Part shown: piece after piece, positions 27,195-35,351 of the stretch
Layout: each line of letters opens with the position of its first letter
How positions within the stretch are numbered: position 1 is the stretch's first letter
Source: Bacillus gobiensis
GTDB lineage: Bacteria > Bacillota > Bacilli > Bacillales > Bacillaceae
Direction of reading: 5' to 3'
DNA: 64,000 nucleotides
Assembly (NCBI RefSeq): GCF_001278705.1
Contig: NZ_CP012600.1
Coordinates: 2,666,190 to 2,730,189 of the forward strand
Program-made: the position numbers and the translations under genes
The notes under the pieces: generated by a model
What the model saw: the letters and a program-made list of their open reading frames with translations, nothing else
Told to the model about the DNA's origin: nothing
Database searches by the model: none

Positions 27195-28091
27195 TTATCT
27201 AAGAAGTTGAAGCACTCCTTTAGGCATTTGATTGGATTGAGCCAACATTGCTTGTGCTGCTTGACCAAGAATAGAATTCTTCGTTTGACCCATCATTTCT
27301 TTCGCCATGTCTACGTCACGAATACGAGATTCAGCAGCTGTTAGATTTTCAGAAGATGTTCCCAGGTTGTTGATTGTGTGTTCTAGGCGGTTTTGGTTTG
27401 CACCTAATTTAGAACGTTCAGCAGAAACTTTATCAATTGCAGATTGAATTTTAGTTACCGCAGAAGCTGCTGAATCATGAGAAGATACATCTAGAGCTTG
27501 CTCAGTAATCGTACTGCTTGTTCCATCAGTAACTCCTAATTTGGCATCAGTACCAGTAGTGGTAATTCCTAGTGCACTTGCTCTCATATCAGCAATATCA
27601 AGGGATAAGCTTTGATTTTCGTTTGCACCAATTTGAAATTTAAGACTTTTAGTAGAATCTGTTGATCCATCCTTATCACCATTCAATAACTTTTGAGTAT
27701 TGAATTCTGTTGTATTACCAACACGGTTTATTTCAGAAGTAAGGGAGTTAATTTCTTTTTGAATTTCGCCACGGTCAGTATCTATATTTGTATCGTTACC
27801 ACCTTGAACAGCCAGTTCACGCATACGTTGAAGAATATCGTGAGTTTCGTTTAATGCTCCCTCAGCAGTCTGGATCAAAGAGATCCCGTCCTGTGCATTT
27901 CGAGAAGCTTGATCCAAACCACGAATTTGCCCACGCATTTTTTCAGAGATAGCTAGACCAGCAGCATCATCACCTGCACGATTAATACGAAGTCCGGAAG
28001 ATAATTTTTCCATTGATTTTGATTGAGCGTTAGAAGCTGCACCTAATTGTCGATGCGTATTCAGCGCCGCAATATTGTGATTAATTCTCAT
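27195..28091 (-). CDS. hag: Flagellin
   Basis: The product is 298 residues from ATG 28091, with AAGGAGG 12 bases upstream. The N-terminal D0/D1 (MRINHNIAALNTHRQLG, SSGLRINRAGDDAAGLAISE) and C-terminal D1/D0 (IRDVDMAKEMMGQTKNSILG, then QSNQMPKGVLQLLR) are intact. The central variable domain is short, as in B. subtilis. The flagellar filament subunit is exported through the type III apparatus. The reading described ends at a stop upstream of the group I intron core; splicing could replace the last 14 residues with those at 26833-26877. Confidence 0.93.
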   Translation of the reverse strand: MRINHNIAALNTHRQLGAASNAQSKSMEKLSSGLRINRAGDDAAGLAISEKMRGQIRGLDQASRNAQDGISLIQTAEGALNETHDILQRMRELAVQGGNDTNIDTDRGEIQKEINSLTSEINRVGNTTEFNTQKLLNGDKDGSTDSTKSLKFQIGANENQSLSLDIADMRASALGITTTGTDAKLGVTDGTSSTITEQALDVSSHDSAASAVTKIQSAIDKVSAERSKLGANQNRLEHTINNLGTSSENLTAAESRIRDVDMAKEMMGQTKNSILGQAAQAMLAQSNQMPKGVLQLLR

Positions 28092-28102
28092 TGTTTTGAT
28101 TT

Positions 28103-28135
28103 CCTCCTTGAGTGTATGTTCGCACGTCCTTGTGC
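28103..28135 (-). promoter_or_regulatory. CsrA-binding sites in the hag leader
   Basis: The leader contains the hairpin GCAC-AAGGAC-GTGC (28122-28135) with GGA in the loop, and a second GGA motif in the CAAGGAGG ribosome-binding site (28103-28110). This two-site layout matches the known CsrA repression of hag translation, which FliW relieves; both csrA and fliW are next door. Confidence 0.75.
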
Positions 28136-28186
28136 TTTTTTGCAGAAGCAAGAGGGCGGCCGTCCCTGCTGCTTGCTACATGTTTA

Positions 28187-28213
28187 ATATCGGTCTTTCG
28201 TCGCACAAGTTTA
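28187..28213 (-). promoter_or_regulatory. SigD promoter of hag
   Basis: TAAA (28210-28213), 15 bases, ACCGATAT (28187-28194) on the minus strand; consensus TAAA-N15-GCCGATAT. Confidence 0.85.
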
Positions 28214-28230
28214 CAAATTGGCACAAAAAA

Positions 28231-28253
28231 ATCCTCACTTTTTTTGTGAGGAT
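28231..28253 (-). terminator. Terminator after csrA
   Basis: ATCCTCAC, loop of seven A, GTGAGGAT, then seven T on the minus strand. The csrA stop lies inside the hairpin. Confidence 0.85.
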
Positions 28254-28459
28254 AAGAGACTCAATAGATTGCCTGAGAGATTTGCTGCTCTGCTGTTCTC
28301 TTCCTGGATGGCGACGTAAATTTCTTTACGGTGGATGTCGATGTGCCTTGGGGCTTCGATGCCGATTTTGATTTGGTCGCCTTCGATGGCGATGATTTTA
28401 ATTTCAATGTCATCGCCGATTTGGATGCTTTCGTTTTTCTTTCTTGAGAGAACGAGCAT
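28235..28459 (-). CDS. csrA: Translational regulator CsrA
   Basis: The product is 74 residues. [20 protein letters not shown] and [16 protein letters not shown] are the family core with the RNA-contact residues. It dimerises, binds GGA-containing hairpins and represses flagellin translation. It starts 3 bases after the fliW stop. Confidence 0.96.
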   Translation of the reverse strand: MLVLSRKKNESIQIGDDIEIKIIAIEGDQIKIGIEAPRHIDIHRKEIYVAIQEENSRAANLSGNLLSLLSSQKK

Positions 28460-28461
28460 GC

Positions 28462-28887
28462 TTAAGCACCTCCAATTAGGTGCTTTGTTTGATAGGCAGC
28501 GTCTTGCAGGATGACCTGCTTTGCCAGCTTGTTCTTACGATTGACGATGACCGGAGCTTTTAAGTTGGCCGTTGTTTTTTCAAACGGTTCTTCAATCGTT
28601 AATAGCACGATAACTTCGACGTCTTCTGTTGATTCCAGTTCCAGCATTTCTGTTGTAGCTTCATCCAGATCGAATTCATAGTCTTTAAAAAACAGAAAAG
28701 GGCTTGTTACGATGAAGGCAAGCTCCTCTGTCGACACCGATTGCAGGACTAGAAACGGTGAATCCTCGGATAACGGGAGGATGGCAAATTTCTTTTCATT
28801 TAAAAATCCGGGCAGACCGTTTTCAAAGGAGAGGATCTCCTCCTCGTGAATGGCGGTTTCACCATGGTATCTCGTTTGGATAATCAT
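28462..28887 (-). CDS. fliW: Flagellar assembly factor FliW
   Basis: The product is 141 residues. [18 protein letters not shown] and FVLQ-type core strands, then [21 protein letters not shown], are typical. FliW is held by flagellin or by CsrA in a partner switch: when flagellin is exported, free FliW sequesters CsrA and hag is translated. Confidence 0.94.
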   Translation of the reverse strand: MIIQTRYHGETAIHEEEILSFENGLPGFLNEKKFAILPLSEDSPFLVLQSVSTEELAFIVTSPFLFFKDYEFDLDEATTEMLELESTEDVEVIVLLTIEEPFEKTTANLKAPVIVNRKNKLAKQVILQDAAYQTKHLIGGA

Positions 28888-28907
28888 ACGTTCATTCCTT
28901 TATTCGC

Positions 28908-29471
28908 TTATTCTTCAGGCGGAATCACGTCGATATGCAGAGAAGGCTTCTGTTGCATATCAATCGTGACCTCACCGGGGCTATAACCTATTATAGGCTT
29001 TTTCGGGGTCACTTCAATCATTGGTTTTTGCGGTTCCGCTTCAACCTTGACCTGTGCCGGCTCATAATTTGTTTTTACGCTAAAATGAGAAGGGATAAAA
29101 CCGATATTGAATTCAAAAGGACGCCGCTCGCTGTTCTGTTTTGCTTGCTCAGGCATCGGGTTCCCCTTGTTTTCAATCCTCATCATTTCGTTACCTTGGC
29201 TCGCTCTTCTTGACATCCCCTCTAAGACATCCTGCTTTCCCCGATTAGCTGCTTCTTCAATCCGTCTGAAAATATGCTTTAAGTCCATATCCTCCCATGC
29301 CTGCGTCTGATCAATCGTAAGCTTTCCAGGAGTCGTTGTGATTTCCAGCTTGGCAGGCGGTTGCTTGATGTCAATATCAGCAGGCTCTTGCTCAATCGAC
29401 ACGTTAGCAGATCGTATCGTAATACCGATCCGTCCTTGAGTGCTTTCCATCATTAGCCTTGGAAGCTGCAT
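28908..29471 (-). CDS. yviE: YviE-like flagellar-operon protein (DUF6470)
   Basis: The product is 187 residues. It starts MQLPRLMMESTQGRIGI and has repeated ITTTPGKLTIDQTQAWEDM-type strands, then VKVEAEPQKPMIEVTPKKP. It sits before fliW as in B. subtilis. Function is unknown; a beta-rich, repeated fold is evident. Confidence 0.88.
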   Translation of the reverse strand: MQLPRLMMESTQGRIGITIRSANVSIEQEPADIDIKQPPAKLEITTTPGKLTIDQTQAWEDMDLKHIFRRIEEAANRGKQDVLEGMSRRASQGNEMMRIENKGNPMPEQAKQNSERRPFEFNIGFIPSHFSVKTNYEPAQVKVEAEPQKPMIEVTPKKPIIGYSPGEVTIDMQQKPSLHIDVIPPEE

Positions 29472-29508
29472 ATTCAGTCCTCCTCACAACACTTTCTTGT
29501 TACTAAAT

Positions 29509-30125
29509 TCAATCCACATGAATGACAATCTCATTACCTGTTGATTTTCTAAGAAAAGGAGCACTTTTTTCCTTAAAAACGAAATCAAAGCCTGAAATGT
29601 CATCAGGTAATGGTGGGGAGATGATATAATTGTTCGTCATCTGCCCTTCCGATCCAGATCCACCGGAAAAACTGCAATTAAAGTGATCATTTATATACAA
29701 TTCAAAAAATTTATGATGTTCTCTGTTCTCTGTTCTCTCGATCAACTTTGTTATCATGCCAATCAATATTAAAATTGACCACACTGGCATTCGAATACTG
29801 TCGGATAAAGGTAACTGTAATACTCTCCTTGTTCAACCGATTATAATACAGGAATATACTTTCTAAAATCCTTTGGTTCAACGACTGGTCGAAATTCGTC
29901 CTCATCCATTAACGTCAAAAATATCGATCTTAAAAGCTCCTCATAATGGCCGTATTCTTCAGCCCATCTCGAGATCTCTTCTAGAGGTGGAAATCCCGGA
30001 TTATTGTTTGAAATTTCCTTCCGTTGCTTTAATAACGCACAAATTTGTTCATTAATCGAGAGAATCCGTTCATCATAATGGTCAGTGGGACGTTCAAATG
30101 GAATTTTTTCATTTATATTCCTCAT
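29509..30125 (-). pseudogene. Broken gene of unknown function between flgL and yviE
   Basis: Three frames make one protein of about 190 residues: MRNINEKIPFERPTDHYDE to DFRKYIPVL (30125-29841), then SIFLYYNRLNKESITVTF to NIDWHDNKVDRENRE in a second frame, then HHKFFELYINDHFNC to the end at 29509. The second frame change falls on three tandem copies of a 7-bp unit (29718-29738). With two copies the reading VDRENREHHKFFEL is restored. I do not recognise the family. It interrupts the otherwise conserved flgL-yviE spacing and lies next to repeat array B, which suggests insertion. Confidence 0.65.
29718..29738. repeat. Three tandem 7-bp units (GTTCTCT)
   Basis: Three perfect copies lie within the broken gene. 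A change of one unit shifts its reading frame. Confidence 0.9.
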
Positions 30126-30254
30126 TTTCCAAATATTGTGTTACATTCTATCATAACAGATTCGGTAGCTGATTGGTTGCCATTTTTAATCCTAGTAAAA
30201 TTATCTACGATCTAAGGGTCCGTTGCTACCTTCTGGAGAAAAGACTAAACCACT

Positions 30255-30445
30255 TGCTTAATTGCACAAAAAAGAGCCGGAATCGCACAGTTTACCGAGA
30301 TAATTGCACAGAAGAGTGCCGGAATTGCACAGTTTCCCGAGAAAATTGCACATAAGAGCAACAAAAATGCACAGTTCTATTAGATATTTGCACAGAAATG
30401 GTCAAGAATTGCACAATTTACTATGATAATTGCACAGATCCCCTG
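30255..30445. repeat. Nine-unit 21-bp-periodic repeat (array B)
   Basis: The word TTGCACAG (with minor variants) recurs with GCACA at 30264, 30285, 30306, 30327, 30348, 30369, 30390, 30411 and 30432: eight intervals of exactly 21 bases. Between the cores the sequence varies. An open heptad-repeat frame (NCTxxxx) runs through it but has an in-frame stop and no ribosome-binding site. Bases 30126-30254 and 30446-30580 show nothing else. Confidence 0.9.
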
Positions 30446-30580
30446 ACACCTTTCATGATTTCTAATCATCTCACTGGCGCACCAGCCCACCACGCATTTC
30501 CAACAAAGCACTTCTCCTATGATAGATATTCGAACTTTCCAATCTTAATCAAAAAAGCGTGCTCAGGAAGCCCAAGCCGC

Positions 30581-31492
30581 TTATCTTAAAAAGTCAATCA
30601 AGGTTGGCTGAATAATCCGCGAATTGGTTGATAGTGCTGCTCTGTGGACGCTCTCTTGGGAAAGTAAATCGGTAATGACTTTTTCAAAATCAACATCTTC
30701 ATTATCAGAAAGCATTCTCGTCGCTACGACCTTTTGCTGCTCCAGTCGGCTTTCTACCAATTCCATCCGATTTGTTCGCGCGCCTATGTCTGAACGCTCA
30801 GCAATCATTTGATTGGAAAACCCGTCAATATCACTTAAAAAAGACTTTTCGTTGTTTAGAGTTCCTGTTTTGAGTTCATTCTCTAAATCAGTCAGCATTT
30901 CAAAGATATTTTGCCCGCTTGTAGAGCTTCCGCCAAATGCTTCGTTCGGATCGGAGTTGACTTTTAGCGTTACTCCTTTTGAGACATTGATATTTACATC
31001 AGAGGTGCTTTCATAGTTTTCAAAGTTATATGTGTATGAGCCATCATCATTTTTCACAATTGGGGCTTGGTCCGTTTTCGTCCCATTAAAAATATACTTT
31101 CCTGCGACCTGTGAATTGGCCGAACTAATCATTTGTTCCTTTAATTGGCCAATTTCGACGCCGATCGCCTTTCTTTCTTCGAGACCGTTTGTTTCATTAT
31201 TTGCACTAACGACCAATTCTCTGATACGAGAGAGGACATCGATGCCTTCGGTTATATTTGTTTCTGTATTATCAAGCCATGAGCCCGCCTCTGTTAAATT
31301 ACGTGTATACTGATTCACTTCCTCAAGTGACGTTCGGTTTTGCATACTTTTCATCGCGACTACAGGATCGTCGGAAGCCCTTGTGATTTTCTTTCCAGTT
31401 GACAGTTGATTCTGCAGCTTTCCCATTTTCTCGTAGCTAGAAGTAATATGGCGCAACGAGTTTTGTGAAAGCATTCCTTGAGTGATTCGCAC
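30581..31492 (-). CDS. flgL: Flagellar hook-filament junction protein FlgL
   Basis: The product is 303 residues with flagellin-like ends ([20 protein letters not shown] and the C-terminal [17 protein letters not shown]). It joins the hook, through FlgK, to the filament. It lies 11 bases after flgK. Confidence 0.94.
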   Translation of the reverse strand: MRITQGMLSQNSLRHITSSYEKMGKLQNQLSTGKKITRASDDPVVAMKSMQNRTSLEEVNQYTRNLTEAGSWLDNTETNITEGIDVLSRIRELVVSANNETNGLEERKAIGVEIGQLKEQMISSANSQVAGKYIFNGTKTDQAPIVKNDDGSYTYNFENYESTSDVNINVSKGVTLKVNSDPNEAFGGSSTSGQNIFEMLTDLENELKTGTLNNEKSFLSDIDGFSNQMIAERSDIGARTNRMELVESRLEQQKVVATRMLSDNEDVDFEKVITDLLSQESVHRAALSTNSRIIQPTLIDFLR

Positions 31493-31503
31493 AGCTCTAT
31501 TCC

Positions 31504-32997
31504 CTACCTTCCAACGACACCCATGCCGTTAATGATTTTATCCAATATTTCGTCCTGCAAGGTAATCATTCGGGCTGAGGCATTGTACGCATGCTGGAAT
31601 TGGATCATGTTCGTCATTTCCTCATCGAGAGAAACCGCGCTGACCGTTTGCCTCCGTTGATCGGCGATTGATGTCAAAAGTGTGCTGTTGCTGGCGAGAC
31701 GATTGGCTTCTCTTGCTTTAACCCCCATCTCGCCTATCACTCCTTCATAGTAATCAGCTATCGCGGGATCATTTTTTACTTCAGCAAGCCTGGTCGCGTT
31801 GCTTCCGTCACCTAGGTCTCCATTTCCGGAAGCCGCGATATTATCGGTTGATGCTTTGATCGTATCCGCTACTTTAATGAGAGAAGCTGCTCCTGACGAT
31901 AAGTTTCCTCCGGGATTGAAATCAAAAAATGCCGCTCTATTATCGCCTTTTAATGTTGTTCCGCTCTGGTGAACAGCATTAAATTTTTCAGCAAATGAAT
32001 GAGCCATCTGATCGAGCTTTTGCAGCATCTCCGGAAATACACCTTGCTCTTTGCCGGCAGATTCGATGGACCCATAGGAATCCATTAGGCTTTTCACCTT
32101 GCCGATACTCGTAAACTGATCAGCATTAATGGTCTGGCTGCCCACTTTCATTCCACTGACAAGTCCCGAACCATTGTCATACTCAACATTCATCTGATTG
32201 AATTGATTGGTGTTTCCATTCAGTAGAGATCCAAGCGTATTTTTATTTGCATCTAATAGCTCGATATTAACTGTCCCTTCCGCCATTGGAAGGGCTTGAC
32301 CTTTCGGATCGTTATAAGTGACATTAATATTTGCATAGGTGGTTAGCTCGTCCAGCAATTGATCGCGCTGGTCGTACAAATCGTTCGGGAGATAACCATT
32401 CGGCTCGACCTGTCCGATTTGTTTATTAATCTCATTTAACTGGCTGACAAGTGAATTGACCGTATCCGCCCCGTTTTCTAAATCTTTTCTTAGATTGCCC
32501 TGGACATTTTTTAACGAGTCGGACAAATAATTAAACGTTTCAGCGACGGCCGTACCATTTTCAACGACTACCGACCGTGCGCCTGAGTTGCCGGGACCCG
32601 CGGCAAGATCCTGAAGCGATCCCCAAAATTTATTCATTGTGCTGGTTAAGCCGTTGTCGCCGATTTCATTCATTATGTCTTCCATTTGCTTCATAGCATC
32701 CGCTCGTGATTGCCAATATCCTGTTTTGTTGTTTTCATCGCGGTACTGACCATCTAAAAAGCTGTCTCTGACCCGCTCGACCGTTTGCGCATTGACGCCT
32801 GTACTCATTTGTCCGGGAATGGCAGGGCTGTTCATTGAAATGGATGGATAAGGATTTCCGGCCTCAAATGTTACCCTTTGCCTTGAGTATCCGGGAGTAT
32901 TAGCATTGGATATATTATTTCCCGTAGTATGTAGGGCGGATTGCTGCGCATACATTCCCTGCTTGGATATTTCAAGACCCATAAAGGTCGATCTCAT
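31504..32997 (-). CDS. flgK: Flagellar hook-filament junction protein FlgK
   Basis: The product is 497 residues. It starts [19 protein letters not shown], with [18 protein letters not shown] near 25, and ends with [20 protein letters not shown] and [12 protein letters not shown], the terminal D0 helices. It precedes flgL in the same operon. Confidence 0.95.
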   Translation of the reverse strand: MRSTFMGLEISKQGMYAQQSALHTTGNNISNANTPGYSRQRVTFEAGNPYPSISMNSPAIPGQMSTGVNAQTVERVRDSFLDGQYRDENNKTGYWQSRADAMKQMEDIMNEIGDNGLTSTMNKFWGSLQDLAAGPGNSGARSVVVENGTAVAETFNYLSDSLKNVQGNLRKDLENGADTVNSLVSQLNEINKQIGQVEPNGYLPNDLYDQRDQLLDELTTYANINVTYNDPKGQALPMAEGTVNIELLDANKNTLGSLLNGNTNQFNQMNVEYDNGSGLVSGMKVGSQTINADQFTSIGKVKSLMDSYGSIESAGKEQGVFPEMLQKLDQMAHSFAEKFNAVHQSGTTLKGDNRAAFFDFNPGGNLSSGAASLIKVADTIKASTDNIAASGNGDLGDGSNATRLAEVKNDPAIADYYEGVIGEMGVKAREANRLASNSTLLTSIADQRRQTVSAVSLDEEMTNMIQFQHAYNASARMITLQDEILDKIINGMGVVGR

Positions 32998-33012
32998 TTT
33001 ATTTCCTCCGTT

Positions 33013-33498
33013 CTAAGCCTGTGAATCAAACAAAGCGAGACGATTTCCGGTTTGCGGTTTTCCTTTTTTCGCTTGTCCATAGTTGCCCGTTTCTGAATTT
33101 TTTGGAGCGATCATGTCAAAGGTAAGGGAAACAAATTGAAGGGCTTGGTGAGTTAGCTGCTGATTGATCGAATTGACTTCCTGAAGCTTCGCTAAGAGTG
33201 GAGCCAGCCTGCTGTAAAGCGCTTCGAATTTCGTTTTGTCTTCGCCTTCAGCTTTATCGATGCAGTTACTAATTGTCGCCTCCGTTTGATAGCCGAGAAA
33301 CGCAGCTGTAAGCTCTTCTCTTTTTCTTTCTGTCTGATCAATCGCCTGGAGATACTTTTTTTCTTTAGTCAGGATGAGTGAGAGCAACTTTAGATCATCC
33401 TTTTTAATCGCTTCTGTCTTCTCTTGAGACAGCTTTAATAAATGTTCATGTAACGTGCAAAGCTTGTCCAGTTCATCCAACACAGGTTGAGCTGACAT
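33013..33498 (-). CDS. flgN: FlgN-type export chaperone
   Basis: The product is 161 residues, almost all helical (VLDELDKLCTLHEHLLKLSQ). It is the export chaperone for FlgK and FlgL. Position between flgM and flgK is as in B. subtilis (yvyG). Confidence 0.88.
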   Translation of the reverse strand: MSAQPVLDELDKLCTLHEHLLKLSQEKTEAIKKDDLKLLSLILTKEKKYLQAIDQTERKREELTAAFLGYQTEATISNCIDKAEGEDKTKFEALYSRLAPLLAKLQEVNSINQQLTHQALQFVSLTFDMIAPKNSETGNYGQAKKGKPQTGNRLALFDSQA

Positions 33499-33513
33499 GA
33501 TTTCATTCCTTTC

Positions 33514-33777
33514 TTACTTGTTTTTATAGAAGTTCACCAGTTTTTCCGCGATTCCTTTTGCATCAATTTCGTAGGTGCCGCTGTCGATTTTCCGTTTCAA
33601 CTCCGCAAGTTTTTCTTGTCTCTCCATATTAACCTCCGGAGCCTTTTGAAGTTCTTTTGCTTGTTTAGATATTTCAAGCTTATCCTGCTTTGGGGACTTT
33701 GCCGGTTGTGTATTCTGCTTTTCATATGTTTTAAGGTAGGGATTAATCGGCTGCGTACTCATTCGATTAATTTTCAT
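33514..33777 (-). CDS. flgM: Anti-sigma-D factor FlgM
   Basis: The product is 87 residues. The C-terminal half ELQKAPEVNMERQEKLAELK then YEIDAKGIAEKLVNFY is the SigD-binding part. It holds SigD inactive until the hook-basal body is finished; export or release then frees SigD. Confidence 0.93.
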   Translation of the reverse strand: MKINRMSTQPINPYLKTYEKQNTQPAKSPKQDKLEISKQAKELQKAPEVNMERQEKLAELKRKIDSGTYEIDAKGIAEKLVNFYKNK

Positions 33778-33827
33778 AGTGGTTCACTCACTTTCAAGTT
33801 ACGGTCTGGCATATTATCTTACTTCCT

Positions 33828-33854
33828 TTATCGACAGCATTTCAAGGAAGTTTA
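33828..33854 (-). promoter_or_regulatory. SigD promoter before flgM
   Basis: TAAA (33851-33854), 15 bases, GTCGATAA (33828-33835) on the minus strand, overlapping the 3' end of yvyF. It would make flgM and the hook-junction genes autoregulated by SigD. Confidence 0.85.
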
Positions 33855-34294
33855 GGCGGTTGATTGTTTTTGGTTCGAATGGCATAATACGTTTCTTTTG
33901 AACTAGATTTATCTATAGTATTTGCTGGTTCGCTCTGATTCAAAGGATCTAATTGATTTGTCATTTCTTCACGGCACTTTGCGCAAAATCGCTGCTCGCG
34001 AATGATTGTTTTGCAGCGTTCACACGGATAGCCAAGGTTCGGAAATTTGGAAAGCTGAATCCGTTTTTGTCTAATGAATTTCAAGATTAACTCTTCACGG
34101 ACTCCGGTCTCTTCAGATACCTGAAGCAATGTAGTCTGCCGGTTTTTTTGCTTTCTTAAGAAATCATAGACGACGTCAAACTGTTTTTCTTCCTCTTTTA
34201 AGCAAGCATGGCAAATAGATTGCCACTCATTTTTCACAAACAAAGCGTTGCACTTTGGACAATTTGCTAATTGATTCATCTTGCACGGCTCCAA
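33842..34294 (-). CDS. yvyF: YvyF, flagellar-operon zinc-ribbon protein
   Basis: The product is 150 residues with two zinc-binding clusters: CPKC...CHAC at the N-terminus and CERC...CAKC near 110. A helix-turn-helix-like middle (LLQVSEETGVREELILKFI) lies between. The family is found between comF and flgM; its function is not known. Confidence 0.9.
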   Translation of the reverse strand: MEPCKMNQLANCPKCNALFVKNEWQSICHACLKEEEKQFDVVYDFLRKQKNRQTTLLQVSEETGVREELILKFIRQKRIQLSKFPNLGYPCERCKTIIREQRFCAKCREEMTNQLDPLNQSEPANTIDKSSSKETYYAIRTKNNQPPKLP

Positions 34295-34335
34295 TCTTCT
34301 TGTTACCTATACTATCGGCAAACACGCTGATTTTT

Positions 34336-35028
34336 TCAGCTCCTGATTAGTGTAAAAGAAGAAATAGAATTCGCACCGCCGATTTTCTTTAAGCAACGAG
34401 CAGCCTGGTGAAGCGTCGATCCTGTCGTATATAAGTCATCGATCAAAATAAGATCCTTTCCGAAAACAGAATGATGTTCTGTCGTAAAAACATCATCTTG
34501 CCGCAGACGTTCTCTCCGGCTTTTTTTCGATTGCTTTTCTTTTTTCTTCCTTATTAAAGGATGAGCGGTGGGGAGGTCTAACAGAGAAGCAAGAAGCTCA
34601 GTTTGATTAAAGCCTCTTTCCTTGATTCTATCTTCACTCAATGGAATAGGAACTAAGGTATAAGATTTATTAGGATAAGAAGATTTGAACGCGGATAAAA
34701 AGGAGGACTCAAAGGCATACACTAGCTCGGCATCGCCTCTGAATTTATATCTGGCAAGCGCTTCCTTCATTTCTTCCGTATAAAGAAATACAGAGCGGTT
34801 TTGTGTCAGCAGCCCTTTCGTCTCGGGATCAGCTTCCCATTGAAGGCAATCGTGGCACAGTTCTTCTGCTGTCTGTTCTCTGCCGCACTTTTTGCAGAGA
34901 CTACCTGATATTCTTTGAAATTTATTTCGGCAATCCAGACATAATCGCTCGGCTCTTTTTGTATAAAGCAGGGAACTCCAAATGAAATCCTTGTCCAGTT
35001 TGGCTTCGCATAATAAACAGATCTTCAT
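34336..35028 (-). CDS. comFC: Competence protein ComFC (phosphoribosyltransferase-like)
   Basis: The product is about 230 residues from ATG 35028. An N-terminal zinc-binding part (CLLC near the start, CLDC, CKKCGREQTAEELCHDC) precedes a phosphoribosyltransferase fold with the PRPP loop LILIDDLYTTGST near 195. It is required for DNA uptake during transformation. Its start overlaps the end of comFB by four bases. Confidence 0.93.
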   Translation of the reverse strand: MKICLLCEAKLDKDFIWSSLLYTKRAERLCLDCRNKFQRISGSLCKKCGREQTAEELCHDCLQWEADPETKGLLTQNRSVFLYTEEMKEALARYKFRGDAELVYAFESSFLSAFKSSYPNKSYTLVPIPLSEDRIKERGFNQTELLASLLDLPTAHPLIRKKKEKQSKKSRRERLRQDDVFTTEHHSVFGKDLILIDDLYTTGSTLHQAARCLKKIGGANSISSFTLIRS

Positions 35029-35300
35029 ATTTCTTTCCACTTGCAATGGGGAGATTTTGACTCGATAGCTGCTGCCTCAACTAAAATCACAAGCAAGGAG
35101 GTCTTTGTTTGACGATCAACGAGATCTGAGGTGACAAATGCGAGCTTGTCAGAATCCGAGATATATTTCGGCTTGACGTTGTTTAATGAAATTGCCATCA
35201 CATCGTCTAAGCACTTCTCGCACGTACATGGCATATTCAAATCATCCACATATTGATGAAGAAGAGCCTTAAAGACCACTTCCTTTGCATTGATCAGCAT
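35025..35300 (-). CDS. comFB: Late competence protein ComFB
   Basis: The product is 91 residues. MLINAKEVVFKALLHQYVDD and MPCTCEKCLDDVMAISLN carry the conserved Cys cluster, and the middle (ALNNVKPKY-like) matches the ComFB fold. B. subtilis ComFB binds cyclic di-AMP/GMP-related signals in some reports; the role is uncertain. Confidence 0.9.
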   Translation of the reverse strand: MLINAKEVVFKALLHQYVDDLNMPCTCEKCLDDVMAISLNNVKPKYISDSDKLAFVTSDLVDRQTKTSLLVILVEAAAIESKSPHCKWKEI

Positions 35301-35351
35301 ACGGTCAACTCCTTATTACTTTTTGTTCATACTATCATTTTTTTGTAATTT

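Noticed and set aside
30255..30445. CRISPR array
   Set aside because: The conserved core is only about 8 bases, spacers of 13 bases are too short, and no cas genes are present.
30173..30589. Heptad-repeat frame (NCTxxxx) through array B
   Set aside because: An in-frame stop interrupts it and no start signal is present; the period of 21 bases alone explains the heptads.
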